A stretch of DNA of 64,000 nucleotides from the NCBI RefSeq assembly GCF_022539505.1, contig NC_061513.1, positions 354,063,696 through 354,127,695 on the forward strand, given 5' to 3'. The position numbers and the translations under genes were made by a program. Source of the DNA: Lolium rigidum. Taxonomy: Eukaryota > Streptophyta > Magnoliopsida > Poales > Poaceae. The notes under the pieces were generated by a model, which was not told the DNA's origin, did not search any database, and saw nothing but the letters and a program-made list of their open reading frames with translations. Positions 22,901 to 33,799 of this stretch are shown here, one piece after another; position 1 is the stretch's first letter; every line of letters begins with the position of its first letter.

Positions 22901-23228
22901 AGCCCATGCGGAAAGGCCTCGCAACCGCCACGCTGCTTGTGCCTTGGCTGATTTGGAAGCACCGAAACTCGTGCGTCTTCGATGGAGAGCAGCCGTCCAT
23001 CCAGAGAGTTAATGACAAGATCGAGGCTGAGGCGGCAATTTGGGCCAGAGCTGGAGCCCTTGGCCTTCGCGCCGTCTTACCTGTAGATTGGGATGTACAC
23101 TAGTTTCCTGTTAGTAGCTGGGTGTTCTTCACCCTCTATGGAGGTGTGACCTTGTAACAAACTTATCTTCTCCTTTGCAATGAAAAGAAACGCAATGTCA
23201 TTGCGTTTTCTCGAAAAAAAAAGAAAAA
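19996..23228 (+). mobile_element. 5'-truncated LINE
   Basis: The insertion is bounded by a perfect 15-bp TSD gatatttatgatgaa (19981-19995 and 23229-23243) and ends in an A-rich tail. It starts inside the endonuclease domain (RRYTWTNGQ, VVSDHSPLLLDC), so the 5' part was lost at insertion. It continues through reverse transcriptase to a C-terminal zinc-binding region with MRHLTLACPFARQV. Confidence 0.9.
20965..22050 (+). pseudogene. LINE reverse transcriptase ORF
   Basis: This 361-residue open stretch is a non-LTR reverse transcriptase. It has DYRPISLVHLIGKVATKVLS at the start, KLDLAKAFD with the first catalytic Asp (residue 109), LRQGDPLSPQLFVLAVD, and the YADD active-site motif at 212-215. 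The upstream endonuclease frame (ending 20754), the linker (20708-20929) and the downstream zinc-binding part (22759-23103) lie in other frames, so frameshifts have broken the original polyprotein. Together with the 5' truncation this means the copy is dead. Confidence 0.85.
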
Positions 23229-23291
23229 GATATTTATGATGAAATGGACCGTACATGGAACATTGTACATCCACGTCTTTTCCACACTTAG

Positions 23292-23973
23292 AACATTTCA
23301 TATTGTGTAATAATTATCTTATATGATCAATGAAATAAAACATATGGTTCAACCTATGTACCTCCTTTAGTTTTTCATTTTCAGGTCATGTAAAAAAAAT
23401 CCGACTAAAAAACACAAAGCTGGAAGTTTCCACCTATGTAAGTTGTAGTTGTGATTTCCAAAAAAAAAACCCATCCAAAAGGCTTGATCTTAACTTTTCT
23501 GGACTGCTCGTTTTCTGTTGCTTACTTGTGGTTTCCTAGTAACGATTTTTGTCACTTAGTACTGGGGCTGGTTCTGTGGTTCTTGGTGGTTGGCCATTAG
23601 GCCCTATCTCCTTAGCAAGCTTTTCCGGCAAGAAGATCTCCGACTCACGAAAAGTCAAGCATGGTGGTCGGAAATATGTGGAAACCAACACTTGCTTAAA
23701 ATTAACCATACCTGATGGGTTGTCCCTGCTTCCCCCCAGCAGGTCACACCCTGCTTCTCCCTCGGCAAGCTACGCCGTGCTTTTCGACTAACGAGCCGCC
23801 GCTGCTCCACCGAGCGCTGATTCCAACCCGCAGCCTCCCATCCTCCTCCACGATCGTGGTAGTGCCGCTTGTGTTCCTAGCTAGCTCCACACATCCGCGA
23901 CCTAGGCCACCTCATTTCGGTCATCGCCAACGAACTTCTTCTAGCTGACGACACACACATCCTTTTCATGAGC
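23292..23973. other. Unclassified sequence left of element 3
   Basis: It begins AT-rich after the Gypsy pol stop and becomes GC-rich (23700-23950) with phrases such as gccgccgctgctccaccgag. It may be 3' sequence of the Gypsy fragment plus another worn element. I find no ends and no supported gene. Confidence 0.35.
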
Positions 23974-23978
23974 ACACA

Positions 23979-24899
23979 TGATGTAGCCCCGTCCAAGGAC
24001 GACACTATACCAAGACCAAGTGGACCTATGACGCGAGCATGCACCAAAGCACTTCAACAAGAGGTGAGCTCCTTCCTCACTATGCTTGATCCTAACCTCC
24101 CTTTGGATGGCTTGCTACCTCATAAAAATGCTTTATGTGTAATCAGGTACGTACATCGCTGAGGAAGACCCGTGAGGAAGCCAAGCCAGCAAGGAAGGAG
24201 AAGAATGAGGAAAAGAGGAGCTGCAGAAAACCGGCGCCAGGACCGGTGGCACCGGCCCCTGCGTCGGAAACGTTCCGGTCAGCCGGCTGCTGTAACCGGA
24301 CGGACCGGCGGGAGAACCGGCACGCCGGAACCAGCACCGGAACGAACCATCTACACTGACAACAGCAGCTGGCATGCCGGTCCCCATGCCGACTGTTCCG
24401 GCACTAGAACCGGCACCGCCGATTTTACCGCCGGAAATCGTCGAATCTAAGTTATCCCCAACTATTTGCCTTGTAACTTTACCCTTCTGCCCTTGGGTAC
24501 TATATATAATCTTGGTACGGCCAGATCTAAGATGAGACAAGATTTTGATATTAGACTTGAGCTTTGTCTCCCTAGAACCATAGTTCTTTGTATCAAGGTA
24601 CTCTTGAGGATCTTTCTCTCTCCATGTATGACTCTAGTGCAAGCACTCTCTCATACAAGTTCTAGAATGGATTCCTTTCACCAATCTCTCACTCCTCTAC
24701 CACATGGGTCTCTCCAAGGTTTGATTCTATTTGCTTGGTCTAACCTACCAAGGGAGTGAATTTGGTTTGTATTGGGTTTGAGTGTGTTTGTGTTTTTGTT
24801 TTGGTTTTGTGTTCTTATTCCTCCTTCCCATCCCCTCCATTCACCAACGTGGTCAATTTCGTGAGATCGGGCCAAACCCTAGGCCTTAGGCCTCATCAT
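23979..24899 (+). repeat. Element 3, 5' LTR
   Basis: The 921-bp LTR runs TGATGTAGCC...CCTCATCA. A TATA box tatatataat is at 24501-24510. Upstream of it, 24223-24430 is packed with accgg/ccggna motifs. Confidence 0.9.
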
Positions 24900-24900
24900 A

Positions 24901-24912
24901 TGGTATTAGTAG
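24901..24912 (+). other. Element 3 primer binding site
   Basis: tggtattagtag starts 2 bases after the LTR. It resembles the initiator-Met site TGGTATCAGAGC with several changes. Confidence 0.55.
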
Positions 24913-26191
24913 ATCTTGGTTGCCACGATTTTGACCCCCACCACCCCCAATTTCATCTCTAGAAAATTTCGAAAAATCCCCAAAAAATAGACCTAAATTT
25001 GCCTTGCATGGATCTGCAATTTGGTTGAGTTTTTGGTGGTTTTGATCTAATAGAAACTTTTTTTTGGTGTTGGTTTACCCATCGCTAACCCTCCCCATCC
25101 TCAATTTGGTCATTTCCCTTCAAAATCCGACATTTGACTTTCGCCAAGTTCATCACAAACTCAGATCTGGTGGTGAAACCGGAAGACCGGAACAAACCGA
25201 CGCCAGGGCTGGCAAACCGGAACCCCCGCCGGAAACGACAGAACCGGCATGCCGGAAACCAAACCAGAACGAACCGGCACCAGAACCGGCACCGTCGGAA
25301 CCACCGCCGGAATTCTCTGACTGCTCGATTTTCTGACCAAATTTTCTTTTGTGGTTGCTTTTTCGGTTTCAGTGCCTTGTTCGTGAAACTAACCCGCAGC
25401 GACGACGCAAAGCCGAAGACGGCCCCGGCACCCCGGATTTGCAACTGTACACTTTACACCACCACCACCATCTTCGCAAGTTGTGTGATCATCACCGCCT
25501 ACACACCATTTAGGTATAACTTGCACTGCCTTGTAACCCCTCTTCCTTTTGCGACCTATCCTATCGAGCATTGCTTTTCAAGTGTTGCGATACATTGCAC
25601 GTGGCCCCGATTGTGAGGGTGTGTGTGTAGTGTGGAGTAAAGCTTATAAGCAAACACCCGTGCGGAAACATAGCAAAAGCGAGGCTAACCCCATTATAGT
25701 GTGACAAAAAGCCGGAAAAACGCAAAAAGAGCAAAAGAGTGTAAGTGCCACCATAAACAAAAGAGTCAACGAGCTTTTAAGAAAAAGAGAGAAAGAGAAG
25801 AGAGGCCGTGTGTGAATCTTGTTATCTCTCAATTTGCAACCAAAGCTTTGCCTCTCCTTGTGTTAGTGTGACACCGAGCCGGTCTTTGTAGACCTTTTTC
25901 TTTTTTTCGCTCTTTCCTTGGTCGCACTAACCCCGTTCATCTCATGTGTGTGTTCCATATCTTTCCGTGTTTTGGTGATCGACACCTTGACTTGACTTTT
26001 GGATTTCACCCACCTTGAACAATAAACTTGATTTCAGATTTGATCGCTTGGTTTTCCACCATCCTCTCCTACCACCATATTTGCTAGCTTTTGCGTGTGT
26101 TGTTGCGTGTGTAACCCAATACAAGTCGGTTTCTCTTTTTGGTTTTGTTAATTGACCCAATTGGATCATTCCAAGGTGAGATTTCAAGGTA
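24913..26191 (+). other. Element 3 5' leader (before element 2)
   Basis: Non-coding leader. At 25173-25315 it again carries a dense CCGG-rich repeat like that in the LTR. The remainder is T-rich with no supported gene. Confidence 0.6.
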
Positions 26192-26196
26192 GTTAC

Positions 26197-28061
26197 TGAT
26201 ACGTCTCAAACGTATCTATAATTTCTTATGTTCCATGCTACTTTTATGATGATACTCACATGTTTTATACACATTATATGTCATTATTATGCATTTTCCG
26301 GAACTAACCTATTGACGAGATGCCGAAGTGCCAGTTCCTGTTTTCTGCTGTTTTTGGTTTCAAAAATCCTAGTAAGGAAATATTCTCGGAATCGGACGAA
26401 ATCAACGCCCGGCATCTTAGAATTCCACGAAGCTTCCAGAACACCCGGGAGGGACCAGAGGAGAGCCACAGGGCCACCAGACAGTAGGGCGGCGCGGCCC
26501 AAGGGGGGCGCCCCCCTATTGTGTGGCGCCCACGTAACCCTTCCGACTCCGCCTCCTCGCCTATTTAAAGGTCCCTGACCTAGACGAAAAAGCCACGGTA
26601 CGAGAAACCTTCCAGAGCCGCCGCCATCGCGAAGCCAAGATCTGGGGGACAGAAGTCTCTGTTCCGGCACGCCGCCGGGACGGGGAAGTGCCCCCGGAAG
26701 GCATCTCCATCGACACCACCGCCATCTCCATCGACGCCGCTGTCTCCCATGAGGAGGGAGTAGTTCTCCATCGAGGCTAAGGGCTGTACCGGTAGCTATG
26801 TGGTTCATCTCTCTCTCCTATGTACTTCAATACAATGATCTCATGAGCTACCTTACATGATTGAGATCCATATGATGAGCTTGTAATCTAGATGTCGTTA
26901 TGCTATTCAAGTGGATTTTACTTATGTGATCTCCGGAGACTCCTTGTCCCACGTGTGTAAAGGTGACAGTGTGTGCACCGTGTGGGTCTCTTAGGCTATA
27001 TTTTACGTAATACTTATTCACCGAGTTATGATTTGAGTTGGATGTCTCTATAAAATTGTGGTGTGTTAGTACCTCCTATGAATGCTCACAGTGACAGCGT
27101 GGGGTGTTTATTTGTACTTGGGAATACATCTTTAAGGTTTGCCTACATGATGAATTAGTGTTCATTATCTTGCCAAAGAGTAATTCAGAATAGCATAGTG
27201 AAGTGCTTATTTATATTCCTTTATGATTGCAATGTGCTTTATATCACTATTAATCTATGTGCTACTCTAGTGATGTTATTAAAGTAGTCTATTCCTCCTC
27301 CATGATGTAATGGTGACAAGTGTGTGCATCATGTAATACTTGGTGTAGTTTATGATTGTGATCTCTTGTAGATTATGAAGTTAACTATTACTATGATAGT
27401 ATTGATGTGATCTATTCCCCCTTTCATAGCTTGATGGTGACGAGTGTGCATGCTATGTTAGTACTCGGTATAATTGCGTTGGTCTATCATGCACTCTAAG
27501 GTTATTTAAATATGAACATCGAATGTTGTGGAGCTTGTTAACTCCGGCATTGAGGTGCTCTTGTAGCCCTACACAATTAATGGTGTTCATCATCCAACAA
27601 GAGAGTGTAGAGTGGTTTTATTATGTGATCAATGTTGAGAGTGTCACTAGTGAAAGTATGATCCCTAGGCCTTGTTTCCAAATACTACAATCATCGCTTG
27701 TTTACTATTTTACTGCATCTTTACTTCCTGCAATATTACTACCATCAACTGCACGCCAGCAAGCTATTTTCTTGCGCCGTTACTACTGCTCATATTCATC
27801 CATACCACTTGTATTTCACTATCTCTTCGCCGAACTAGTGCACCTATACATCTGACAAGTGTATTAGGTGTGTTGGGGACACAAGAGACTTCTTGTATCG
27901 TGATTGACGGGGTTGCTTGAGAGGGATATCTTTGACCTCTTCCTCCCTGAGTTCGATAAACCTTGGGTGATTCACTTAAGGGAAACTTGCTGTTGTTCTA
28001 CAAACCTCTGCTCTTGGAGGCCCAACACTGTCTACAGGAAAAGAAGCGTGAGTAGACATCA
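26197..28061 (+). repeat. Element 2, 5' LTR
   Basis: The 1,865-bp LTR starts TGATACGTCTCAAACG. The TATA box tatttaaag is at 26562-26570. The first 230 or so bases resemble the LTR of element 1. Confidence 0.9.
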
Positions 28062-28071
28062 AGCACTTTTC

Positions 28072-28089
28072 TGGCGCCGTTGCCGGGGA
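28072..28089 (+). other. Element 2 primer binding site
   Basis: TGGCGCCGTTGCCGGGGA lies ten bases after the LTR end, identical to the site of element 1. Confidence 0.75.
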
Positions 28090-28235
28090 GGTAAGGTAAA
28101 AGGTATTCACATCCTCCGACTACTAAGCTATTTCCTAGTCTTGTTGCCGGTGTGTGAGTGCTCGAAGCTATTTCCTTTAGATCCTGCAATTGCATCTTTT
28201 TGTTTCTTGTTTTTATTTTTCACTAGTTAGGCATA

Positions 28236-29610
28236 ATGGAAAACAACAATGAGCTTTTTAATCTATTTCATGAGTTAAGATATGAATTGTTTGATGCGAA
28301 AATTAAAAAACCTATGGAACCTTATCTGCATGATAGTAGCAATGTTATTAGTATGAATGCAATTACTGCTAATGCTATGGAAAAGTCTAAGCTTGGGGAA
28401 GCTAGTTTATATAAAAATAATCTTTTATGCTCCTCAGCTTTGGAAGAAACATTTTGCTCTGATAATGCTTTATCTTCCATATGCGATAATTCTAATGATG
28501 CTTCTGATATTTTAAATCCACCTGATGAAAGGGTTTCATATAAAATACCTATGAAAATTATTGAACATGTTATGGATAACCGCTACGAAGGGGATGGAAC
28601 TGTCCATCCTGGAGATCATTTACTGTTTTTGCATGAATTATGCGGGTTATTCAAGTGTGCAGGTATCTCTATGGATGAAGTGAGGAAGAAACTATTCTCC
28701 ATTTCGCTGTCTGGTAAAGCGGCGCATTGGTATAAATTGTCTGAAGAATAGTCATTCTCTTGGTTGGGAGGAAATTGTATCTCTCTTTTATTCTAAATTT
28801 TATCCTCCTCATGAAGTGCATATTGATAGGAATTACATTTATAACTTTTATCCTCGTGATGGAGAGAGTATTTCTCAAGCATGGGGGAGATTGAAGTCAC
28901 TAATGCTCAAATGTCCCATTCATGAGCTCCCCGTAATGTTATTATTAACAATTTTTATGCGAGGCTTTCAGGATATCACAAGGACTATCTAGATGCCTGT
29001 TCGGAGGGATCTTTCACGAGCAAGGAGGTTGAAGCTAGATGGGATCTTCTTGACCGGATTGAGGAGAATGATGAAGATTGGGAGAACGACAAAGGTAAAG
29101 AGTCAGGTATAAATTATGATTATGAATGCATTGAAACTTTTATGGATACCGATAAAATTCGAAATATGAGTGCTACTTATGGTCTTGACTCTCAAGTTGT
29201 TGCAAATCTTTATAAAGCTTTTGCCTCTCATTTTGAATTACCTAAGAAGAATTTTGATAAGTATCATGAACCTTTTAAAGATGCTTGCATGAAGGATGAA
29301 ATTGTCGTTAATGATTGCAATAAACAGGCTCAAACTCCTAAGAATGCTATTTCCTATAAGCATGTTAATTTTTGTGGAATGCATAGACCTTGTGGAATTA
29401 ATCAAATCGAAGATGAATATTGTATCCACCATATTAATGAAAAAACTAGAAAGTGGTTTAGGGCTCTAGATGATCTTGGTAAAAAAGTTTTTGCCAGCTA
29501 TCCTTTTATTTGTGAACTTTGTCATGAAGTGGGTCATTTTAATTTTCAATGCTCCTCCTATGATAATTCGCACCCCATGAGTGCTGCAAATTTGTATTGT
29601 GATGATGAAA
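28236..29610 (+). pseudogene. Element 2 gag-like gene, 5' part
   Basis: The ATG at 28236 opens MENNNELFNLFHELRYELF. A gag-type core follows (GDHLLFLHELCGLFKCAGIS, GKAAHWYKL). The frame stops at 28751 and resumes in another frame with GWEEIVSLFYSKFYPPHEV and YPRDGESISQAWGRL. A further frame (29142 on) ends in a CCHC zinc knuckle, CELCHEVGHFNFQC (C-x2-C-x4-H-x4-C). At 29610 the reading is broken by the Helitron; on its far side the same frame continues at 32411. Nucleocapsid/capsid role is inferred from position and knuckle. Confidence 0.75.
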
Positions 29611-32410
29611 TCTTATATTTACTAATTAGAGGCACCATAGGAGACACCACATTAATCCACATCATCAGAATAATTATGTCAATTAGATTTAAAATTTGTG
29701 GCTAGGATTAGTCAAGAGAAATATGGTCTGTAATGTAACATAAAAAGTCACATTGGCACGTTAGGTTTGTTTACTTTTGTTTAAAGGTGCGTCACGGATC
29801 GTGAAAAATCCAAACAGCTGCCACGATGCTAGACATTATTTGTGTCATATACGTCTAATTTGCAAACACATGTATTTTAGAGTCCAAGATAAACACGAGT
29901 CTGGCTCAAGTAGTATAGATAAACACGAGTCTGGCTCAAGTAGTATTTTTTTCGTTAGCGTTCATCTCAAAAGAAAACATAGGTCTTTTAGTGTCCAAGA
30001 TAAATACGTCGGGCGCAAGTAATTCTATTTTCTACTTTGGCGCTGCGTTGAATTAGCCCTAACCTAAACCTATCTCTATCCATTGGATCTTCTCGAGCTA
30101 CCTGCCTACCTAGGAATAGGCAGTAGTGTGCGTACAGACGTGCCACCATCCAGTCGTATCATGCATCAGGTCATCGGCAACAATGGCTGTCGACGGTCGG
30201 CATCCGGCGCAGCAGCGCGAGTCAAACATCCTGTCTTCTCAGGCAGAACGTCATCGACAACAGCGGATGCCGACGGATCATCTAAGGCAGCACATCGTCG
30301 GCATGTCGTCCGCAACAACTTCACTCTCCTTGATCGATCATCTGAATTGTGCAGCGAGTGTGTGACCAACATCGTCATCTCCAGCAGCCCGTCATTGGCA
30401 ACCGCGGATGACAGATTTCCTGAGGCACCAAATCAATGGGCAAGTTATCGGCAGCAACATTATTCGATGACTGATCGTCTGAACTCGGCAGCAGGGCATG
30501 AGTTCCGCTTCGCATAATCAAGCAAAACCTAGCACCACTCTAGCTGATTCATAGCTCCATAATGGATACAACTACGTGTATACCAGATGGGTTCTATCCT
30601 CACATATGGCAACAACAAATATGCGAATTTTAAGTCCGCAATTGTATGGGCATGATGCCGTAGCATGCAATTCGCCAAGCTTCGCACGAGGACGTGAAGG
30701 CACACCCTGGCCGTAGTCGCAGCGGCGGCCTTCTTCCGAAATCGCCAGTCGAAGCAAGTTCCAAGCAGTGAAGTGACAGCGTGGAGAGGTATCAGTCTTA
30801 TTCTGTTAGGTTTGGATCAGCAACAATTTCGACCGAGGATGTATTACTAAAGCTGCGTCCTCAATGGCCACCATGGTTGTCGATCGCTTTCGCTTATGAC
30901 ATGAGATAATTGTTGTGCTCTAACCTTCAAAGTTCAAACCACGTCGGTCTGTTCCAATATCGGGTTTAAGTCACTCATGATAACTAGAAGGAATTAGCGG
31001 ATGCATCAGTCAAATAATTAGTGGATCCCTACTTGGATGATTTGATTATTGACGTACCTGGATCTGAAAAGAGTCGAGCGCCCTTCCACATTTTGCTAGA
31101 GTGAAAAATAGAGTAAAAGTTTCTATCAATCTCGGTGCCGTCGCAATAAAACGAACATTTCCCACAAGAAAACATAAGCTCATGAAAATATCCTCCATTT
31201 TCTCCTAGGTCATCCAATTATATGGTAAAAGCTGCGAATGACATGAAAAATCTTCCATCAGATCGCGGTTAGAACATTCCTCATAATGGTGAAATCATTA
31301 GTTTTGACAAGTTCTCTTGGAATTGGAGCATGATTGCAATTTAAAAATATGCTACATGTTTTATACGATCAAGTTTGGCAGTATATCTCAATTGCTCATG
31401 ATTTTTCTATATTAATATGACTATGCTTTGCAAAGTTAAGTAAGTTTCTATGGTGATTTTTTGACCTAATTAACAAGGATATATTTTATTCTAAAAAAAC
31501 CTATTTACTCTGGAAATGTTAGCTAGATACTCGCGGGTGGCCTTGGTGAAGTGACGTCGGAAGAAGAAAAAAATCTATATTAAATAAAACCGTGTAACCG
31601 TTAAATGAGATTGTGTATCACTTACCCTAATAATCCCATCTCCAAAAATCAATGATATCATCAGTTCAGCTTGCTGATGCTTTTGCGATCATCACTTGAA
31701 AGATAAGTAGACAGTGGTGACCAAACTGACCACATGTGGATCAGATTTATGTTTTACTAAAATTATGGTCCTATTTTAAGCTATCGCGATCGGCGTGACT
31801 GCCCGCTCCTTACCATGGTTTCCTTCTCGGCAGTTTCATGACCTCTTGGTGACCTAATTGGCATGAGAAATAAAAACGTATGAATTCATGTAAGCTTATC
31901 TCTCTGAAAGTCGTAAAGTTATAGTGAGTTGTTGACCCAAAGAAATGTGCATGTTTGAATGTAAAAAAATCCTCTCCTGTATGGAGGACAAGTAACATTT
32001 TAATTTTGTTGATATACATACATTGCTTTGCGAAACAGATCAACACCGCTTTCGTTTTTCAAGCATATATTATCGACCAACACTCATTTGCATCGAGCAA
32101 TGCCGGTGCAACTAAGTTTTTAGTTCCACAAAAAATATGAATATCATTGTCGCTAACTTTCCGAGCGGATACTCTTCAACCTTGGGACTATGTGCAATTC
32201 TTAGATGTACTTGTTTGGTTCCTAACTATGAAGAGGCCAAGTATATGCCCAACTAAGATTATGATATTTGAGATGGTTGATATTATTGATAACAGAGAGA
32301 TAGAATTACCAAGCTCTTAATAAAATTTCAGAAGTATAATATTTAAATAACACTACCAAATTCTTAATAATGCCATACTAGCCCGTGCAGTAGCACGGGT
32401 TGACGACTAG
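29611..32410 (+). mobile_element. Non-autonomous Helitron
   Basis: The 2.8-kb insertion begins with TC (tcttatatttactaattag) directly after an A. It ends with CTAG (32407-32410) directly before a T, with no TSD, as Helitrons do. A GC-rich hairpin, gcccgtgc...gcacgggt at 32382-32400, lies a few bases before the end. Removing it makes the host gag frame continuous across the junction, fixing both boundaries. No Rep/helicase gene is present. A 30-bp unit (ataaacacgagtctggctca...) is duplicated at about 29889-29948. The GC-rich segment 30083-30517 may be captured sequence but is not recognised. Confidence 0.85.
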
Positions 32411-33195
32411 TTACTCTTAATCAGCATGATGAACTTACTTTATTTTTGTGGTGTGAAGAGTTATCAAGAAAAATCTCTTTGTTACATATGAGTGATCTTG
32501 ATATTGATGATGTCCTGCATGGGTGTCTTTCTTATTGCATTGATAATTGCCATACAAATACTTACATACAAAATATTTTAGAAGAGGACACTTTGCCAAA
32601 ATATGATAGGACCGCTGTGTGTTTTGAACTTATTAATGAAAAGGAGGAATCCTCCCAAGTTTCTTCTATTGTTTCTGGAAATGAGTCAGGTTATGTGGAG
32701 AAGCCTCCCTTCAAGCCTCTTCCTCCTAAATAAGGGAACGCGGAGAAGGAAGAGAAGAAGAAGAAGAAGAAGAAGAAGAAGGGAACGAAGAAGAAGAAGA
32801 AGAAGAAGAAGAAGAAGAAGAAGAATAAGGGGAATAAAGAGAAAGAGATAACGATAGGTAACCGTAAGTATGTTGCTCATAATGATTATTATGATAATGA
32901 ATCTGAATACAATGATCTTCCTATGCCCTTTACCTACATTAGTGATCATGATTTGAAAGAGCACACTACTTTTGATATTGGAAATCTCTGGGAAACTAAT
33001 TCTGAAAATGATGATGTTAATAATTTCCATAGTATCAGTACTATCCATGCTTCCTCCCATAATGATATAGAAAGCTCTAAGCTTGGGGATGAGGTGTTTG
33101 AAAATCCTTTTGCTACTGATCATTATATGTTTGATACATCTCCTTCTAGTAACAATGATGGTATGGTCACGGATGAACATACTCGTGAAAAATAA
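32411..33195 (+). pseudogene. Element 2 gag-like gene, 3' part with poly-Lys tract
   Basis: The frame continues from 29610 with FLWCEELSRKISLLHMSDL. After PPFKPLPPK it stops at 32733, followed by an (AAG)n tract of about 85 bp (32740-32826) that reads as Lys/Arg in the open frames. It then resumes with KYVAHNDYYDNESEYNDLPM and an acidic region to a stop at 33195. Microsatellite length change probably caused the frame break. No enzymatic motif is visible. Confidence 0.6.
32740..32826 (+). repeat. (AAG)n microsatellite inside a coding frame
   Basis: A nearly pure gaa/aag repeat is interrupted once by ggaacg. It lies between two blocks of one gag-like gene and would encode a basic tract. Confidence 0.9.
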
Positions 33196-33799
33196 TTATT
33201 CTATTTCTTATGATGACACTATGCCTCCGATCTTTGATGATTATTATAAAGAATGCTATGACACATGTTATAATTATCCTCATGAAACTTGTCATAGTTA
33301 TGGTGGGATCGCTAAAAATCATTCCCTTAGTATGCAACTTGTTTACCATGTTCAAATTCTTGATAATGATCCTGCTCCAATTACTATTAATGAGAAGAGT
33401 TTTTCTTATGCCAAAATTAATGATACCTTTATGCATATGAACCATGATAAGAATGTTTTAAGTGATGGTTATATTGTGGATTTCATCAATGATGCTACTG
33501 AAAGTTATTATGAGAGAGGGAAACATGGTTATATGCATCTTAATAATATTAAGTTTCCCCTCTCTATGTTGAGAATCTTGAAGTTACTCTTGTTTTATCT
33601 TCCTATGCTTGTCACTTCGTTCTTCATGAATTCATTTGTGTACAAGATTCCTATGCATAGGAAGTGGGTTAGACTTAAATGTGTTTTGAACTTGCTTTTT
33701 GATGCTCTCTTTTGCTTCAACTCTCATCCTTATGAGTGCATCATTAAAACTGCTGAGCCCATCTTAATGGCTATAAAGAAAGCATTTCTTGGGAGATAA
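33196..33799 (+). pseudogene. Element 2 terminal coding block, unknown
   Basis: In another frame the coding stretch continues (SISYDDTMPPIFDDYYKECY, then HETCHSYGGIAKNHSLSMQL), with a hydrophobic segment near LLLFYLPMLVTSFFMNSFVY, ending KKAFLGR at 33799. The family of this product is not recognised; it sits where protease/RT would be in a complete element. No DTG, YxDD or integrase motif is present. Confidence 0.5.

Larger units (their letters stand above)
19258..23291 (+). pseudogene. Gypsy (Tat-like) integrase fragment, interrupted by a LINE
   Basis: The left block (19258-19995) encodes integrase-core phrases IITDNGRNFADGELNEYF and VAHPWSNGQVE, then VYGAEAVVP and KEGDLVLRIKQVKTHKL. The right block (23229-23291) encodes DIYDEMDRTWNIVHPRLFHT and then a stop. 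The same C-terminal theme ends the pol of the Gypsy element at 56797, so this is the same broad lineage. Several stops and frame changes make it non-functional. The junction with Copia leader sequence is near 19258. Sequence 19996-23228 is a later LINE. Confidence 0.75.

Noticed and set aside
30083..30517. Captured host gene in the Helitron
   Set aside because: An open GC-rich frame exists but shows no recognisable domain; kept only as a possibility in the Helitron entry.
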